Shown here in pieces: positions 38,801 to 47,907 of a DNA stretch of 64,000 bases (position 1 is the first letter of the stretch; each line of letters begins with the position of its first letter). The position numbers were made by a program, and so were the translations under genes. This stretch comes from Lactiplantibacillus pentosus (GTDB lineage: Bacteria > Bacillota > Bacilli > Lactobacillales > Lactobacillaceae): positions 1,922,001 to 1,986,000 of the forward strand of contig NZ_CP032757.1 in the NCBI RefSeq assembly GCF_003641185.1, read 5' to 3'. Below the pieces are notes generated by a model. That model saw only the letters and a list, made by a program, of their open reading frames with translations. It had not been told where the DNA came from and did no database searches.

Positions 38801-38850
38801 TTAGTCAACCACTCCCGACTAACACCGTACTTGTCGGTCTTAGCCTACCT
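38801..38850. repeat. Solo right-end-like sequence next to the IS element
   Basis: GTCAACCACTCCCGACTA (38804-38821) is an exact copy of the right-end sequence at 38908-38925 of the neighbouring IS. On the minus strand a CCGAC arm precedes GTCGG across a longer loop. The flanks also form TTAGTC / GACTAA (38801-38822). It may be the remnant of an earlier IS copy. It also lies in the dnaE upstream region, where I see no clear dnaE promoter. Confidence 0.7.
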
Positions 38851-38907
38851 GATCGTTGGTCAATTAACATTATACCAAACAGTTGTTCTAAGCGGCAGTC
38901 AAAGGAT

Positions 38908-39080
38908 GTCAACCACTCCCGACTAAAGTCGGAAGCTTGTGAGAATCGTCCCTAACGGGGCAACGACCACAATTTGCTTAGATACAGTACTGCTCCCCAT
39001 CAAAGATGGTTCGTCTAACACACTAATTACCAAAGCCTTTAGAGTCCGCAGGTTGCCAGACGGACTATTAGTAGCTATAT
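38908..39080 (-). ncRNA. Predicted omega-RNA/right-end RNA of TnpB
   Basis: TnpB of IS605 elements uses an RNA from the tnpB 3' end and right end, with the guide taken from DNA just outside. Here the 170 bases between the tnpB stop and the right-end GTTGAC are non-coding and GC-rich for an intergenic stretch, with small stems. The position is inferred from the family; the fold was not computed. The guide would start near 38907 and read leftwards (ATCCTTTGACTGCCGC on the minus strand). Confidence 0.55.
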
Positions 39081-40343
39081 TGTTGCGAGCTTTTCTAATC
39101 CTTTATCGAGGATATTGTTAGCTGCATTCCAATCACGAATGTGATGTATACCACATTTAGGACATGTCCAGTCACGGTCATTAAGCGTGAGCTTCTTGGT
39201 CCCAGCATTCCCCATCACAAAACCACATTCATGACAGGTTTGCGTGGTATTCCGAGGGCTAATTGTAACAAACTGACGATTATACAATTTAGCTTTATAA
39301 CTTAGCATGCCTAACAGCGTCCGCCAACCAACATCAGCAATACTCATTGCTAACGCATGGTTCCGTAACATATTCTTACTGCGTAATTCTTCGGCAACAA
39401 CCAGATCGTGGTTCTTGATCAGTGTTGTTGAGACAAGGTGCAGAAAGTTATTGCGACGATTAGCAACTTTTCGCTGGAGGGTAGCCACCAATGCACGTTG
39501 TTTCTGATAATTCTTAGAATTTCGTAACGGCCGCTGTTCCTTCTTAGCTCGCAAGGCACGACGAGACAACTTGCGTTGGGCTTTAGCTAGTTTGCCCTTA
39601 ATAGAACGATAGTACCGCGGATTGGCAACAACATTGCCATTAGAATCAGTCAGAAAGTTATCGGTATTGAGATCGATACCAACCGGTGATTGTTTAATAT
39701 GGTCTATCTCAACAAAAGGTTGTTCAGAGGCCAATTGCATAGAGACGTAGTACCGACCCGTTGCATCCATTGAAATTGTCGTGGTACCAATTCGAGTATT
39801 ATTACGATGAGCAAACACCTTATCAGGGATACCTTTAAAACGCATAGTTCCTAACTTGGGTAACTGTAAGCGTTGTTTATCAATCAACCGGACGCTACCA
39901 TTAACCATATTGGGAACATTTAATTTACCGGCGTACATGCATGATGTCTGGTACTTTTGTTCTGTTTTGCGCTTATGAAATACTGGGACACCAGATTGAT
40001 GAACTTTGCGAAATAAATTCCAAGCAGCGCGATAATTCTGAATAGCGTTAGCTTTCATTAAGCTATCCAAATCAGGATCATTAAGCCAACCGTGAATATT
40101 CGAAATACTAGTTGATGGCTTTTTGAGCCGTTGTTTCAGCGTCTCAATGCGCGTCTGCACGATAGCAATCGGTAATTTCACTTGCTTTAGCATAAAGAGT
40201 TCACGGTTCATACCATTCATTTCGTTATAGATAAAGCGACAAGCATCGCTATTGTGCTTAATTAGCCGTTTTTGTTCAGTGGATGGAAATACTCTGACCT
40301 TAACACCGTAATGATAGGGCAGTTTCGCCATCGTTTTACTCAT
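39075..40343 (-). CDS. tnpB: TnpB RNA-guided endonuclease, IS605 OrfB type
   Basis: A 422-residue protein of the OrfB/TnpB family, related to Cas12. The N-terminal helix-turn-helix region (VRVFPSTEQKRLIKHN) is followed by a RuvC-like nuclease. The three acidic residues are Asp224 in GIDLNTDNF, Glu318 in VVAEELRSKNM and Asp404 in IRDWNAANNI. The zinc ribbon has CHECG and CPKCG. All are intact. AGGAGG is ten bases before the ATG at 40343. TnpB cuts donor DNA at sites matching its right-end guide and helps keep the element in place. Confidence 0.95.
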   Translation of the reverse strand: MSKTMAKLPYHYGVKVRVFPSTEQKRLIKHNSDACRFIYNEMNGMNRELFMLKQVKLPIAIVQTRIETLKQRLKKPSTSISNIHGWLNDPDLDSLMKANAIQNYRAAWNLFRKVHQSGVPVFHKRKTEQKYQTSCMYAGKLNVPNMVNGSVRLIDKQRLQLPKLGTMRFKGIPDKVFAHRNNTRIGTTTISMDATGRYYVSMQLASEQPFVEIDHIKQSPVGIDLNTDNFLTDSNGNVVANPRYYRSIKGKLAKAQRKLSRRALRAKKEQRPLRNSKNYQKQRALVATLQRKVANRRNNFLHLVSTTLIKNHDLVVAEELRSKNMLRNHALAMSIADVGWRTLLGMLSYKAKLYNRQFVTISPRNTTQTCHECGFVMGNAGTKKLTLNDRDWTCPKCGIHHIRDWNAANNILDKGLEKLATI

Positions 40344-40440
40344 GAAGTTTTCACCTCCTTAATTTAGTGTTATGATTATAACATATAAGACTTTAACAAT
40401 CATTTAAACAGTCTTCATATCAATGATAAGGAGAATTCAC

Positions 40441-40881
40441 ATGAGTAAAAACAAAAGCCACTTAGACGGCACTATCTATGAACGGAACTACGTTTATAAT
40501 TTTCATTTTCACCTAATATGGGTCACAAAATATCGAAACAAGGCATTCACAACGCCTCAACTTGTTTCAGATATGACAGCAATTCTACAACGAATCGCCA
40601 AACTTAATGAAGTTACCATCGAACAAATGGAGGTAATACCCGATCATGTTCACATGCTTATTAGTTTTAAGCCAAAGTATGCGCCAACGAATGTTGTCAA
40701 AGCATTCAAAGGCGCCTCTGCCCGAATGTTTTTCGATAAGCACCCGGAAATCAAAAAACAGAAATTTGGGGATGGCCACCTTTGGTCAAACAACTACTAC
40801 ATGAGTACACTTGGGAATATGAGTAAAGAAGTAATAGAATCATACATCAATAATCAAAGAAAAAACGCTTCACGGCGTTAA
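40441..40881 (+). CDS. tnpA: TnpA Y1 (HUH) transposase, IS200/IS605 type
   Basis: A 146-residue single-strand DNA transposase. The HUH motif is DHVHMLIS (His69 and His71), and the catalytic Tyr is residue 135 in ESYINNQRK, one per monomer as in the dimeric Y1 enzymes. The start at 40441 has AAGGAG seven bases upstream; an earlier Met at 40423 does not. It is divergent from tnpB with about 100 bases between. Confidence 0.95.
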   Translation: MSKNKSHLDGTIYERNYVYNFHFHLIWVTKYRNKAFTTPQLVSDMTAILQRIAKLNEVTIEQMEVIPDHVHMLISFKPKYAPTNVVKAFKGASARMFFDKHPEIKKQKFGDGHLWSNNYYMSTLGNMSKEVIESYINNQRKNASRR

Positions 40882-40899
40882 CTATTAGGCATTCATCTG

Positions 40900-40915
40900 C
40901 CTGATTAAAATCAGG
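40900..40915. repeat. Left-end hairpin of the IS
   Basis: CCTGATT and AATCAGG form a perfect 7-bp stem 19 bases past the tnpA stop codon, the position of the TnpA recognition hairpin at the left end. Confidence 0.75.
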
Positions 40916-41183
40916 AGATTTCTGCCCTGTTTTCTATTAAAGCCATGACTTTTGCGTCAGAAGCACTATCAGTTGCAAGCCAACATGTCCGCCGTAATTA
41001 AGATAAGGCTAACTGTCGTGCGTGATTACAGTATGTCCTGATGGCCGCATTCGTGTTTTTTCACCTCAAAGAACCAGTCACAATAACAAGTGCGACCTGG
41101 CCTAAATCAATCATTTGAGGGCGTCATTATTCAGCAAATACCGACCCAACCTAATTTCCCTCGCGAAACCCGTTAACGTCCAA

Positions 41184-41211
41184 TTGCTTTTTCCCGCCGG
41201 TGTGTTAAAAT
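41184..41211 (+). promoter_or_regulatory. Promoter of the YjzD-like gene
   Basis: TTGCTT (41184-41189) and TAAAAT (41206-41211) are 16 bases apart, followed by GGGAGGTG before the ATG. The rest of the gap from the IS left end (40936-41183) shows nothing I can name. Confidence 0.75.
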
Positions 41212-41236
41212 AATTCTCATTGGGAGGTGTCGGAAA

Positions 41237-41437
41237 ATGATGAGACAACTAACGATTATTTTTTGGAGCGTGCTCTTCGGTGAAGTCATCGGTTATATCG
41301 GTGGCGCACTTGAACAATTAGACTATAAATATGGTCAAATTGGCATCGTCGCAGCAATATTTGCACTAATCGTTGTTAACGGTATCACCTACATTACTAA
41401 TCATTCCCAACCCGCTAAAGGTTCAGAAAATAAGTAA
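41237..41437 (+). CDS. YjzD family (DUF2929) small membrane protein
   Basis: A 66-residue protein with two hydrophobic segments (LTIIFWSVLFGEVIGYIGGA and GIVAAIFALIVVNGITYI), matching DUF2929. The function of this family is unknown. A good promoter and GGGAGG site precede it. It converges on clpB and is separated from it by a perfect palindrome. Confidence 0.85.
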   Translation: MMRQLTIIFWSVLFGEVIGYIGGALEQLDYKYGQIGIVAAIFALIVVNGITYITNHSQPAKGSENK

Positions 41438-41484
41438 TCAAAAATTAACAAGCGGCCTGGATGATCAATGATCCGTGTCGTATA

Positions 41485-41526
41485 CAAATAGGACGGAAAA
41501 CCAAATTTGGTTTTCCGTCCTATTTG
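41485..41526. terminator. 42-base perfect palindrome, bidirectional terminator
   Basis: AGGACGGAAAACCAAATT and its complement meet without a loop; the perfect symmetry covers 41485-41526. Both ends are A/T-rich. It lies between the convergent YjzD-like gene and clpB, so it probably ends both transcripts. Confidence 0.85.
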
Positions 41527-41634
41527 CTTTGTTTCAAGTTGATTGTTAAAAGCGAGTTGCAAGCAGTCACCCGATTGGCCATTTGCACAATAATCAGATG
41601 CAACGCATGACAAGCAGACGCCTATTGAACCGAC

Positions 41635-44238
41635 TTATACCGGTTGCGTTGCCTGATTTTCAAATACCAAATGATCATCCAACAAATTAATGGCAACAGT
41701 TGATTTTGGTGCCACCCGACCGGCGATGATTTCCTTGGCTAGTGGCGTTTCGACATGATTGGTGATAAAGCGCCGCAATGGCCGTGCACCATAAGCAGGT
41801 TCATAACCCTGCTTAGCGATCCACTTCTTAGCTTCATCGGAAATCTTCAGGGTGATCTCTCGGTCTTGTAGTCGAGCTGACAAGCGGTCGATCAGCTTAA
41901 CGACGATTTCTTCGATTGCGTCTAATTGTAGCGGCGTAAACATGATAATATCATCGATTCGATTCAAGAATTCAGGCTTGAAGCGACTTTGAACCAACTG
42001 CATGACTTGTGAATGGGTTTCGTCTGACAAATGACCTTGGTCGTCGACGCCCGCCAACAACAATTCGGACCCCAAGTTGGAAGTCATGATCAGAATCGTA
42101 TTCTTAAAGTCGACTGTCCGACCCTGGCCATCCGTCAACCGGCCATCGTCAAGCACTTGCAGTAAGATATTGAAGACGTCCGGGTGGGCCTTTTCAATTT
42201 CGTCGAATAAGACGATCGAATACGGATTACGGCGAACCGCTTCAGTTAATTGGCCACCTTCTTCGTAGCCGACATAACCGGGGGCTGCCCCGACGAGCCG
42301 TGAAACGGATTCTTTCTCCATATATTCACTCATGTCGATTCGAACCATGTGGTCATCGGCATCGAACAAGTTCTCAGCCAAAGCCTTGGCTAATTCAGTC
42401 TTCCCGACCCCAGTTGGTCCGAGGAACATAAATGAACCGAGTGGCCGATTGGGATCTTGTAAGCCGGCCCGTGACCGCAAAACGGCATCGGATACCGCGT
42501 CAACGGCCGCGTCTTGGCCAACGACCCGTTCGTGTAAGTGGTCTGCCAAATGCAGCAACTTTTCCCGCTCGCCTGCGACTAACTTGGCTACCGGAATGCC
42601 AGTCATCCGTGAAACCACGTTGGCGATCTGGTCCGGGGTGACCGATTCTTCAACTAACCAATCTTCATGATGGTCATTGGCTTCCATCGCCTTTAATTCT
42701 TGTTCTAATTCTGGAATCGTGCCGTGCTGCAGTTTGGCCGCCTTTTCCAGATCATAATTACTTTCGGCTGTTTCTAGCTCATGTTTAGCCTTATCAAGCG
42801 CGGACTTCTTATCGCTCAATGCTTGCAGGCTCTTCTTTTCACTGTCCCACCGTTCTGATAAGGCGCGTTGCTTTTCTTTGGCACTGGCTAATTCTTTTTG
42901 AACATCACCTAACCGTTTAACAGACGCGTCATCGGTCTCTTTTTTGAGCGCCGCTTCTTCGACTTCTAGCCGCATCAATTGACGGTTAACTTGGTCCAGT
43001 TCAGTCGGATTCGAGTTCATTTCGACCCGAATTTCGGCGGATGCTTCATCGACCAAGTCCAAGGCTTTGTCTGGCAAATACCGATCAGTGATATAACGGT
43101 CGGATAACTTAGCCGCCGCCACTAAGGCATTATCGTGAATACGAACGCCATGGTGAATTTCGAAGCGTTCCTTCAAGCCCCGTAAAATACTGATGGTATC
43201 GTCGACGCTTGGTTCCGCAACGAGCACTTTTTGGAACCGCCGTTCGAGTGCCTTATCCTTTTCCATGTACTGACGATATTCATCTAAGGTCGTGGCCCCA
43301 ATCAAATGGAGTTCGCCCCGTGCGAGCATTGGCTTGAGCAAGTTGCCGGCGTCCATACTGCCTTCCGTCTTGCCCGCGCCCACGATGTTATGAATTTCAT
43401 CAATGAACATGATGATCTGGCCATCACTCTTCTTGATTTCCTTCAAAACCGCCTTCAACCGCTCTTCAAACTCACCACGGTACTTGGCGCCGGCAATCAG
43501 GGAACCCATATCTAGTGAGAATAACGTTTTATCTTTTAAATTTTCAGGGACGTCACCGCGAACGATTCGTTGGGCTAGCCCTTCAACGATGGCCGTCTTC
43601 CCAACACCTGGTTCCCCAATTAAGACCGGATTGTTCTTGGTCTTACGTGATAAGATTCGAATCACGTCCAAGATTTCTTCGTCTCGGCCAATCACGGGGT
43701 CTTGGTTACCTTGCCGAGCTTGTTTGACCAAATCGACCCCGTACTTTTCTAAGGCCTGATATTGATCTTCTTGGTTGCGAGACGTCACCCGTTGACCGCC
43801 GCGAATCCGGTCGACCGCATTTTTAACTTGACCCGCCGTGATTCCTTGACTGGTCAAGTATTTGGTTAGCTGATCACCCGTTTGATCCATTAAGGCGAGT
43901 GCCAACGTGTCGGTTGCCAGGTAGTCGTCACCTAAAGATTTGCGTTTGGCATCAGCCGTCTGCATCAGCGTTGCCAAACTACTGCTCATGGTGCTACCAT
44001 ACTGGACGTTGCCGCCACTAACGACCGCGATATCATCTAATTCACGGTCCAATTCTTGTTGTAACTGGTCCAAATCAGCGCCAGCTTCACTGAAGATTTG
44101 GCGAACGAGTTCACCTGGTTGCGTCAAAAATTTAAATAAATGGGGCACGCCAATCTCTTGGTGCCGCCGGGTTTGTGCGATATGTTGCGCCTCTTGTAAG
44201 GCTTGCTGTAAGCTTTCTGTAAATTGTTCTGGATTCAT
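41635..44238 (-). CDS. clpB: ClpB disaggregase
   Basis: An 867-residue Hsp100 ATPase that pulls proteins out of aggregates with DnaK. Its parts are an N-terminal Clp repeat domain (1-145), the first AAA+ domain with [13 protein letters not shown], a coiled-coil middle domain (about 410-530), the second AAA+ domain with [13 protein letters not shown], and a C-terminal small domain. There is no ClpP-binding tripeptide loop as in ClpA or ClpC. CtsR boxes overlap the promoter, so it is a class III heat-shock gene. Confidence 0.97.
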   Translation of the reverse strand: MNPEQFTESLQQALQEAQHIAQTRRHQEIGVPHLFKFLTQPGELVRQIFSEAGADLDQLQQELDRELDDIAVVSGGNVQYGSTMSSSLATLMQTADAKRKSLGDDYLATDTLALALMDQTGDQLTKYLTSQGITAGQVKNAVDRIRGGQRVTSRNQEDQYQALEKYGVDLVKQARQGNQDPVIGRDEEILDVIRILSRKTKNNPVLIGEPGVGKTAIVEGLAQRIVRGDVPENLKDKTLFSLDMGSLIAGAKYRGEFEERLKAVLKEIKKSDGQIIMFIDEIHNIVGAGKTEGSMDAGNLLKPMLARGELHLIGATTLDEYRQYMEKDKALERRFQKVLVAEPSVDDTISILRGLKERFEIHHGVRIHDNALVAAAKLSDRYITDRYLPDKALDLVDEASAEIRVEMNSNPTELDQVNRQLMRLEVEEAALKKETDDASVKRLGDVQKELASAKEKQRALSERWDSEKKSLQALSDKKSALDKAKHELETAESNYDLEKAAKLQHGTIPELEQELKAMEANDHHEDWLVEESVTPDQIANVVSRMTGIPVAKLVAGEREKLLHLADHLHERVVGQDAAVDAVSDAVLRSRAGLQDPNRPLGSFMFLGPTGVGKTELAKALAENLFDADDHMVRIDMSEYMEKESVSRLVGAAPGYVGYEEGGQLTEAVRRNPYSIVLFDEIEKAHPDVFNILLQVLDDGRLTDGQGRTVDFKNTILIMTSNLGSELLLAGVDDQGHLSDETHSQVMQLVQSRFKPEFLNRIDDIIMFTPLQLDAIEEIVVKLIDRLSARLQDREITLKISDEAKKWIAKQGYEPAYGARPLRRFITNHVETPLAKEIIAGRVAPKSTVAINLLDDHLVFENQATQPV

Positions 44239-44270
44239 AGTTCAAAGACCTCCTCAAAAACGGTAGCAAA

Positions 44271-44292
44271 AAGGCAGCCGTCATAGCTGCCA
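44271..44292 (-). promoter_or_regulatory. Terminator-like hairpin in the clpB leader
   Basis: On the minus strand GGCAGC-TATGACG-GCTGCC is directly followed by TTTTTG. It lies after the clpB promoter and before the AGGAGG of the gene. The shape is that of an intrinsic terminator, so it could act as an attenuator; no antiterminator pairing was identified. Confidence 0.6.
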
Positions 44293-44299
44293 ATGTTTG

Positions 44300-44352
44300 T
44301 TTGACCTTTATTGACTATTAAAGTATAACCGAAAAGGTCAAACAAGGTCAAG
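44300..44352 (-). promoter_or_regulatory. clpB promoter with two CtsR operators
   Basis: CtsR binds GGTCAAA-N3-GGTCAAA. On the plus strand GGTCAAACAAGGTCAAG (44336-44352) is one site. On the minus strand AGTCAATAAAGGTCAAA (44300-44316) is the second. The promoter TTGACC / TATACT (-10 at 44322-44327, spacer 18, minus strand) lies between and within them, so repressor would cover it. Confidence 0.88.
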
Positions 44353-44355
44353 AAA

Positions 44356-45594
44356 TTAGTCCTGCTCGTAATTGTCTTGAATAATTTGTAAAACAACGTC
44401 CACGGCGCGTTCCATCACTTGTTCTGAAACGTACTCGAAACGTCCGTGCATGTTCTCACCACCGGCAAACAAGTTCGGCGTTGGCAAGCCCATGAAGGAA
44501 ATCTTGGAACCATCCGTCCCACCACGGACCGGGTAAATCTCAGGTTTGATATCTAATTTGAGCATCGCTTGTTTGGCCAGCTCAACGACCCGCATGTCCT
44601 TTTCGATCACTTCACGCATGTTGTAATACTGGTCCTTCATGTCCACCTTGACCCGTGCGACCCCGTCAGCCAAGTTTAACCGATCGGCAACCGCCGTAAA
44701 GAGCCGTTTGCGTGCTTCGAACTTGTCACGGTCATGGTCTCGAATAATATAGGTCATCTTAGCACTATCGACTGTGCCCTCCAGACTCAATAGGAAGAAG
44801 AAGCCTTCGCGCCCTTCCGTATGTTCAGGAACATCGTGGGCTGGCAGTGCGGATTGGAAATCAACGGCTAATTGAAGCGCATTGACCATCTTATCCTTCG
44901 CTTCACCGGGATGCACATTGACCCCAGTAATCGTGACCGTCGCCTGGGCCGCATTGAACGTTTCGTATTCCAGTTCACCTAGTGGACCACCATCCACGGT
45001 GTAGGCATAGTCCGCGCCAAATGCAGGCACATTGAAATGGTCGGCTCCTGTCCCAATTTCTTCATCTGGGCCGAAACCAAGCCGAATCTTACCGTGCTTG
45101 ATCTCTGGATGGGCTAATAAGTATTCAGCGGCACTGATGATTTCAGCGACCCCCGACTTATCATCGGCACCCAATAAAGTCGTACCATCAGTGGTGATCA
45201 ACGTGTGGCCAGCGTAGTTTTTTAAGTTAGGAAAGACAGCGGGGTCTAACACGTAGTCGCCGTTGCCAAGCTTGATCACTGATTCACCGTCATAGTCCTC
45301 AACGATTTGTGGATTGACGTTTTCAGCGTTGAAATCAGCCGTATCGATGTGTGAAATGAAACCCAACGTCTTGACGGGTTTGTCAGTATTGGCGGGAATC
45401 GTGGCAAAGACATAAGCACTTTGCTTGTCCTGTTCAACATCGCTCAGGCCGAGGTTGGTCAGCTTGGTCATCAATTGCTTTAAGAACGCGGTTTCACGCG
45501 GTGATGATGGCACCGTCGTGGATGCTTCATCGGAACGACTATTGATTTTAACGAAGGTTAAGAAATCTGAAATTAAGTTTGGATATTTTGACAT
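44356..45594 (-). CDS. pepT: Peptidase T (tripeptide aminopeptidase)
   Basis: A 412-residue zinc exopeptidase of family M20B that removes the N-terminal residue of tripeptides in the cytosol. Metal ligands are visible in [28 protein letters not shown] and the Asp of TVDGG, with a C-terminal [27 protein letters not shown] precedes the ATG. Peptidases of this kind serve amino-acid supply in proteolytic lactic acid bacteria. Confidence 0.97.
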   Translation of the reverse strand: MSKYPNLISDFLTFVKINSRSDEASTTVPSSPRETAFLKQLMTKLTNLGLSDVEQDKQSAYVFATIPANTDKPVKTLGFISHIDTADFNAENVNPQIVEDYDGESVIKLGNGDYVLDPAVFPNLKNYAGHTLITTDGTTLLGADDKSGVAEIISAAEYLLAHPEIKHGKIRLGFGPDEEIGTGADHFNVPAFGADYAYTVDGGPLGELEYETFNAAQATVTITGVNVHPGEAKDKMVNALQLAVDFQSALPAHDVPEHTEGREGFFFLLSLEGTVDSAKMTYIIRDHDRDKFEARKRLFTAVADRLNLADGVARVKVDMKDQYYNMREVIEKDMRVVELAKQAMLKLDIKPEIYPVRGGTDGSKISFMGLPTPNLFAGGENMHGRFEYVSEQVMERAVDVVLQIIQDNYEQD

Positions 45595-45634
45595 ATGATG
45601 ACTTCCTTTCTATTTTTAAACCAATTGAACGAAC

Positions 45635-46657
45635 TTAGATAAACGTAAATGGATCAGTATTCAGCTGCGAGGCCACCACTTCCACTGACCAGTCGGATTC
45701 CTGTTGCCATTGCTGGAATAATTCGGTCAGATGTGACTTGCAAATACTTTCGATGTGATGCCCTGGGTCCACGACCGTCAAACCAGCCGCTAACATGTCA
45801 TGACCGGTGTGATAATAAACATCACCCGTGACATAAGCCTGCGCACCGGCCTGTAGCGCTTGCGGATAAAACTTACCGCCATCACCACCGAGGACGGCCA
45901 CTCGACTGATCATTTGGTCCGCATCCGCGCAAACTAACCGTAAGCCATCGACGTGAAAGACCCGTTTGCATGCTTCGGCAAACGCACGCGCACTCATCGG
46001 CTTCGGTAAATCACCGACACGCCCCATATAATACTGGTGACCACCTGATAGCAGGGGCACGACTTGATAATCCCACGCATCACCTGCTAACGCATTAACA
46101 CCGGCAACTGCAGCCGAAAGCGCATCTTCTGACAGGTCAACACTGAACTGTTCACCTGAATTCAAGGCATAACGATCAAGTGTCGCGCCAGCAGTACCGG
46201 TGAGATAATCTTGTACAGCTTCGACCTTGTCCGTTGAAACGGTTACCGTCATTTTGACTGCTTGCGCATGGTACCCGGGCACTAGTCCCTGCACATCCTG
46301 CAGTTGCAAGGCATCCGCCAGCCAATCGTTCATGCCACCTTCCGCACAATCCAAGTTGGTGTGCGCCGCATATACGAGAATGTGGTGTGCGGCAAGTTCT
46401 GCGTACATCGCTTTTTGTGGATCTTGATAATCCAGATTGTTAGCGGGACGGAACATGACCGGGTGATGAGCAAAAATCATGTCGGCACCGATGGCAATCG
46501 CCTCTTGGACGACTTCGGGCCGTACGTCCAACGTCACGAGTACTTTATGCACGGCTTGTTGGGGGTCACCAATTTGCAACCCGGTAGGATCGTGTTCCCA
46601 CTTCAACTTGAGTGGCGCAAATTGTTCAAAACGTTCAATTAATTCACTTGCCTGCAT
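45635..46657 (-). CDS. Nif3-like dinuclear metal centre protein (YqfO type)
   Basis: A 340-residue protein with the Nif3/DUF34 signature: DPTGLQIGDP at the N-terminus, FAHHPVMFRP, AAHTNLDCAEGGMNDWLA, and the metal-binding GDGGKFYP and VDPGHHIES near the end. A central YqfO-type insertion (TVSTDKVEAVQDYLTG) makes it longer than the E. coli form. Family members bind two metal ions and are annotated as GTP cyclohydrolase type 2-like, but the reaction is unsettled. It overlaps trmK by 14 bases. Confidence 0.92.
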   Translation of the reverse strand: MQASELIERFEQFAPLKLKWEHDPTGLQIGDPQQAVHKVLVTLDVRPEVVQEAIAIGADMIFAHHPVMFRPANNLDYQDPQKAMYAELAAHHILVYAAHTNLDCAEGGMNDWLADALQLQDVQGLVPGYHAQAVKMTVTVSTDKVEAVQDYLTGTAGATLDRYALNSGEQFSVDLSEDALSAAVAGVNALAGDAWDYQVVPLLSGGHQYYMGRVGDLPKPMSARAFAEACKRVFHVDGLRLVCADADQMISRVAVLGGDGGKFYPQALQAGAQAYVTGDVYYHTGHDMLAAGLTVVDPGHHIESICKSHLTELFQQWQQESDWSVEVVASQLNTDPFTFI

Positions 46658-47357
46658 CCGTTAAGACTCCTTCGATTAACTTGATTTTAGCCGTCGCTGC
46701 CGCCAAATGTTCAGTCGGTGCGACCTTAGCTTGTTGCATTTGGGCCACCGCATGTTGGACCCGTTGTAATTCGCGCTGCCACTTAGCAATAAACACTGGC
46801 GATTTTTCCGCGAGTAAGAACGGGCCAAACAATTGCTCAGCTGGCGTATACGTCACCGGATGGGTCACCCGGTCAGCGCAAATCACTTCATACGTATGTC
46901 CATCTTCGGCCAAGATGCGTTCAGCCGTAATCTCAAACTGATTGGCTGCGAGCCAGTCGCGCACCGTGGCTTCACCAACATTTGGTTCTAGTACCAGCCG
47001 TTGGACTCCGGCTAGTTGTGCGGGCCCTTGTTCTAGGATGTGGCGAATCAGTGGACCGCCCATGCCGGCAATCGTCACGGTGTCAATCTGATCTTCTGGT
47101 TGAATCGCTGCCAAGCCATCTGCCAAACGAGCGACCAGCTGATCTTCTAAGCCCAACTTTTGAATTTCACGTTGGGCGTTTTCGAACGGCCCGCGCACGA
47201 CTTCACCCGCGACACCGTAACTGATTTGGTGATTTAAAGCTAAATTAGCCGGCAAATAGGCGTGGTCCGACCCAATATCGGCCACCCGCGCTCCCGGTTG
47301 GACAAATGCGCCAACCGTGGCTAATCGTTGTGACAATTGTTTTGCGTCCACAGGCAA
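46644..47357 (-). CDS. trmK: tRNA (adenine22-N1)-methyltransferase TrmK
   Basis: A 237-residue class I SAM-dependent methyltransferase. SAM binding is seen in VADIGSDHAYLPANLAL, the substrate region in TVTIAGMGGPLIRHIL and a long helical C-terminus follows. It methylates A22 of tRNA in Firmicutes. The pairing with the Nif3-like gene is conserved, although the usual rpoD neighbour is absent here. Confidence 0.95.
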   Translation of the reverse strand: MPVDAKQLSQRLATVGAFVQPGARVADIGSDHAYLPANLALNHQISYGVAGEVVRGPFENAQREIQKLGLEDQLVARLADGLAAIQPEDQIDTVTIAGMGGPLIRHILEQGPAQLAGVQRLVLEPNVGEATVRDWLAANQFEITAERILAEDGHTYEVICADRVTHPVTYTPAEQLFGPFLLAEKSPVFIAKWQRELQRVQHAVAQMQQAKVAPTEHLAAATAKIKLIEGVLTDAGK

Positions 47358-47907
47358 CTCCCCTTAGTAAGGGTCACGGGTCACCAACCGGCAGGACTGC
47401 CCTGATTGACCGACCACGTCACCCAATTTGATTTATGTTGTATGGCATTGTACGCGTGAAAAGAAATGAAACTGGTCAAAAGCAACAGGGTCAACCCCAC
47501 TGGATATCGCGCGATGGGCAGCAAACCGCTTGGCTAATTTTCATTAAACCGACGTGCAATTGACCGTAACTATCGTGCTTTAGTGACACGAGGTTGCTAC
47601 ACCAATCAGAAACACGGCAGTCATTGTTCCAACTGCATGCTTCAGGCGCGCGTTTGGTAGCATCTCAACATCATTTCTTTTTAAAATCCCACGCACAATG
47701 CGACTTCTAATTCACTATTCATATTTTACCATGCTTCATCATGAATACGGCTTCATGACGTTAATTTTTCATGAAAATTACTAAGTTCTGTGCAAAATGA
47801 CTAAATTTTCGTTAACCGCGGCATCTCATTTAGTCGACCGTGCTATAATAAAGTCACGTCACATCGGTAACTGGCGTACTATTTAATGAGAGAAAGTTTG
47901 ATCAATC
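47358..47907. other. Divergent gap between trmK and the membrane protein gene
   Basis: A 550-base gap with no gene. It must hold the promoters of trmK (leftwards) and of the gene at 47908 (rightwards). A TGGTAAAAT on the minus strand near 47727-47735 is a possible extended -10 for trmK. No operators or known RNA structures were recognised, and no block of the long repeat family occurs here. Confidence 0.4.
47841..47849 (+). promoter_or_regulatory. Extended -10 promoter of the membrane protein gene
   Basis: TGCTATAAT has the consensus hexamer TATAAT (47844-47849) with the TGN extension. No good -35 is seen. The start codon is about 60 bases downstream. Confidence 0.65.

Larger units (their letters stand above)
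38908..40940. mobile_element. IS200/IS605-type insertion sequence with tnpA and tnpB
   Basis: About 2.0 kb with divergent tnpB (minus) and tnpA (plus), as in IS605. The right end, past the tnpB stop, has the hairpin CCGACTTTAGTCGG (38919-38932) followed by GAGTGGTTGAC on the minus strand. The left end, past tnpA, has the hairpin CCTGATTAAAATCAGG (40900-40915). These elements have subterminal hairpins rather than inverted repeats and make no target duplication, so exact outer borders (right near 38908, left about 40935) are estimates. Both genes keep all catalytic residues, so it may be active. Confidence 0.88.
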
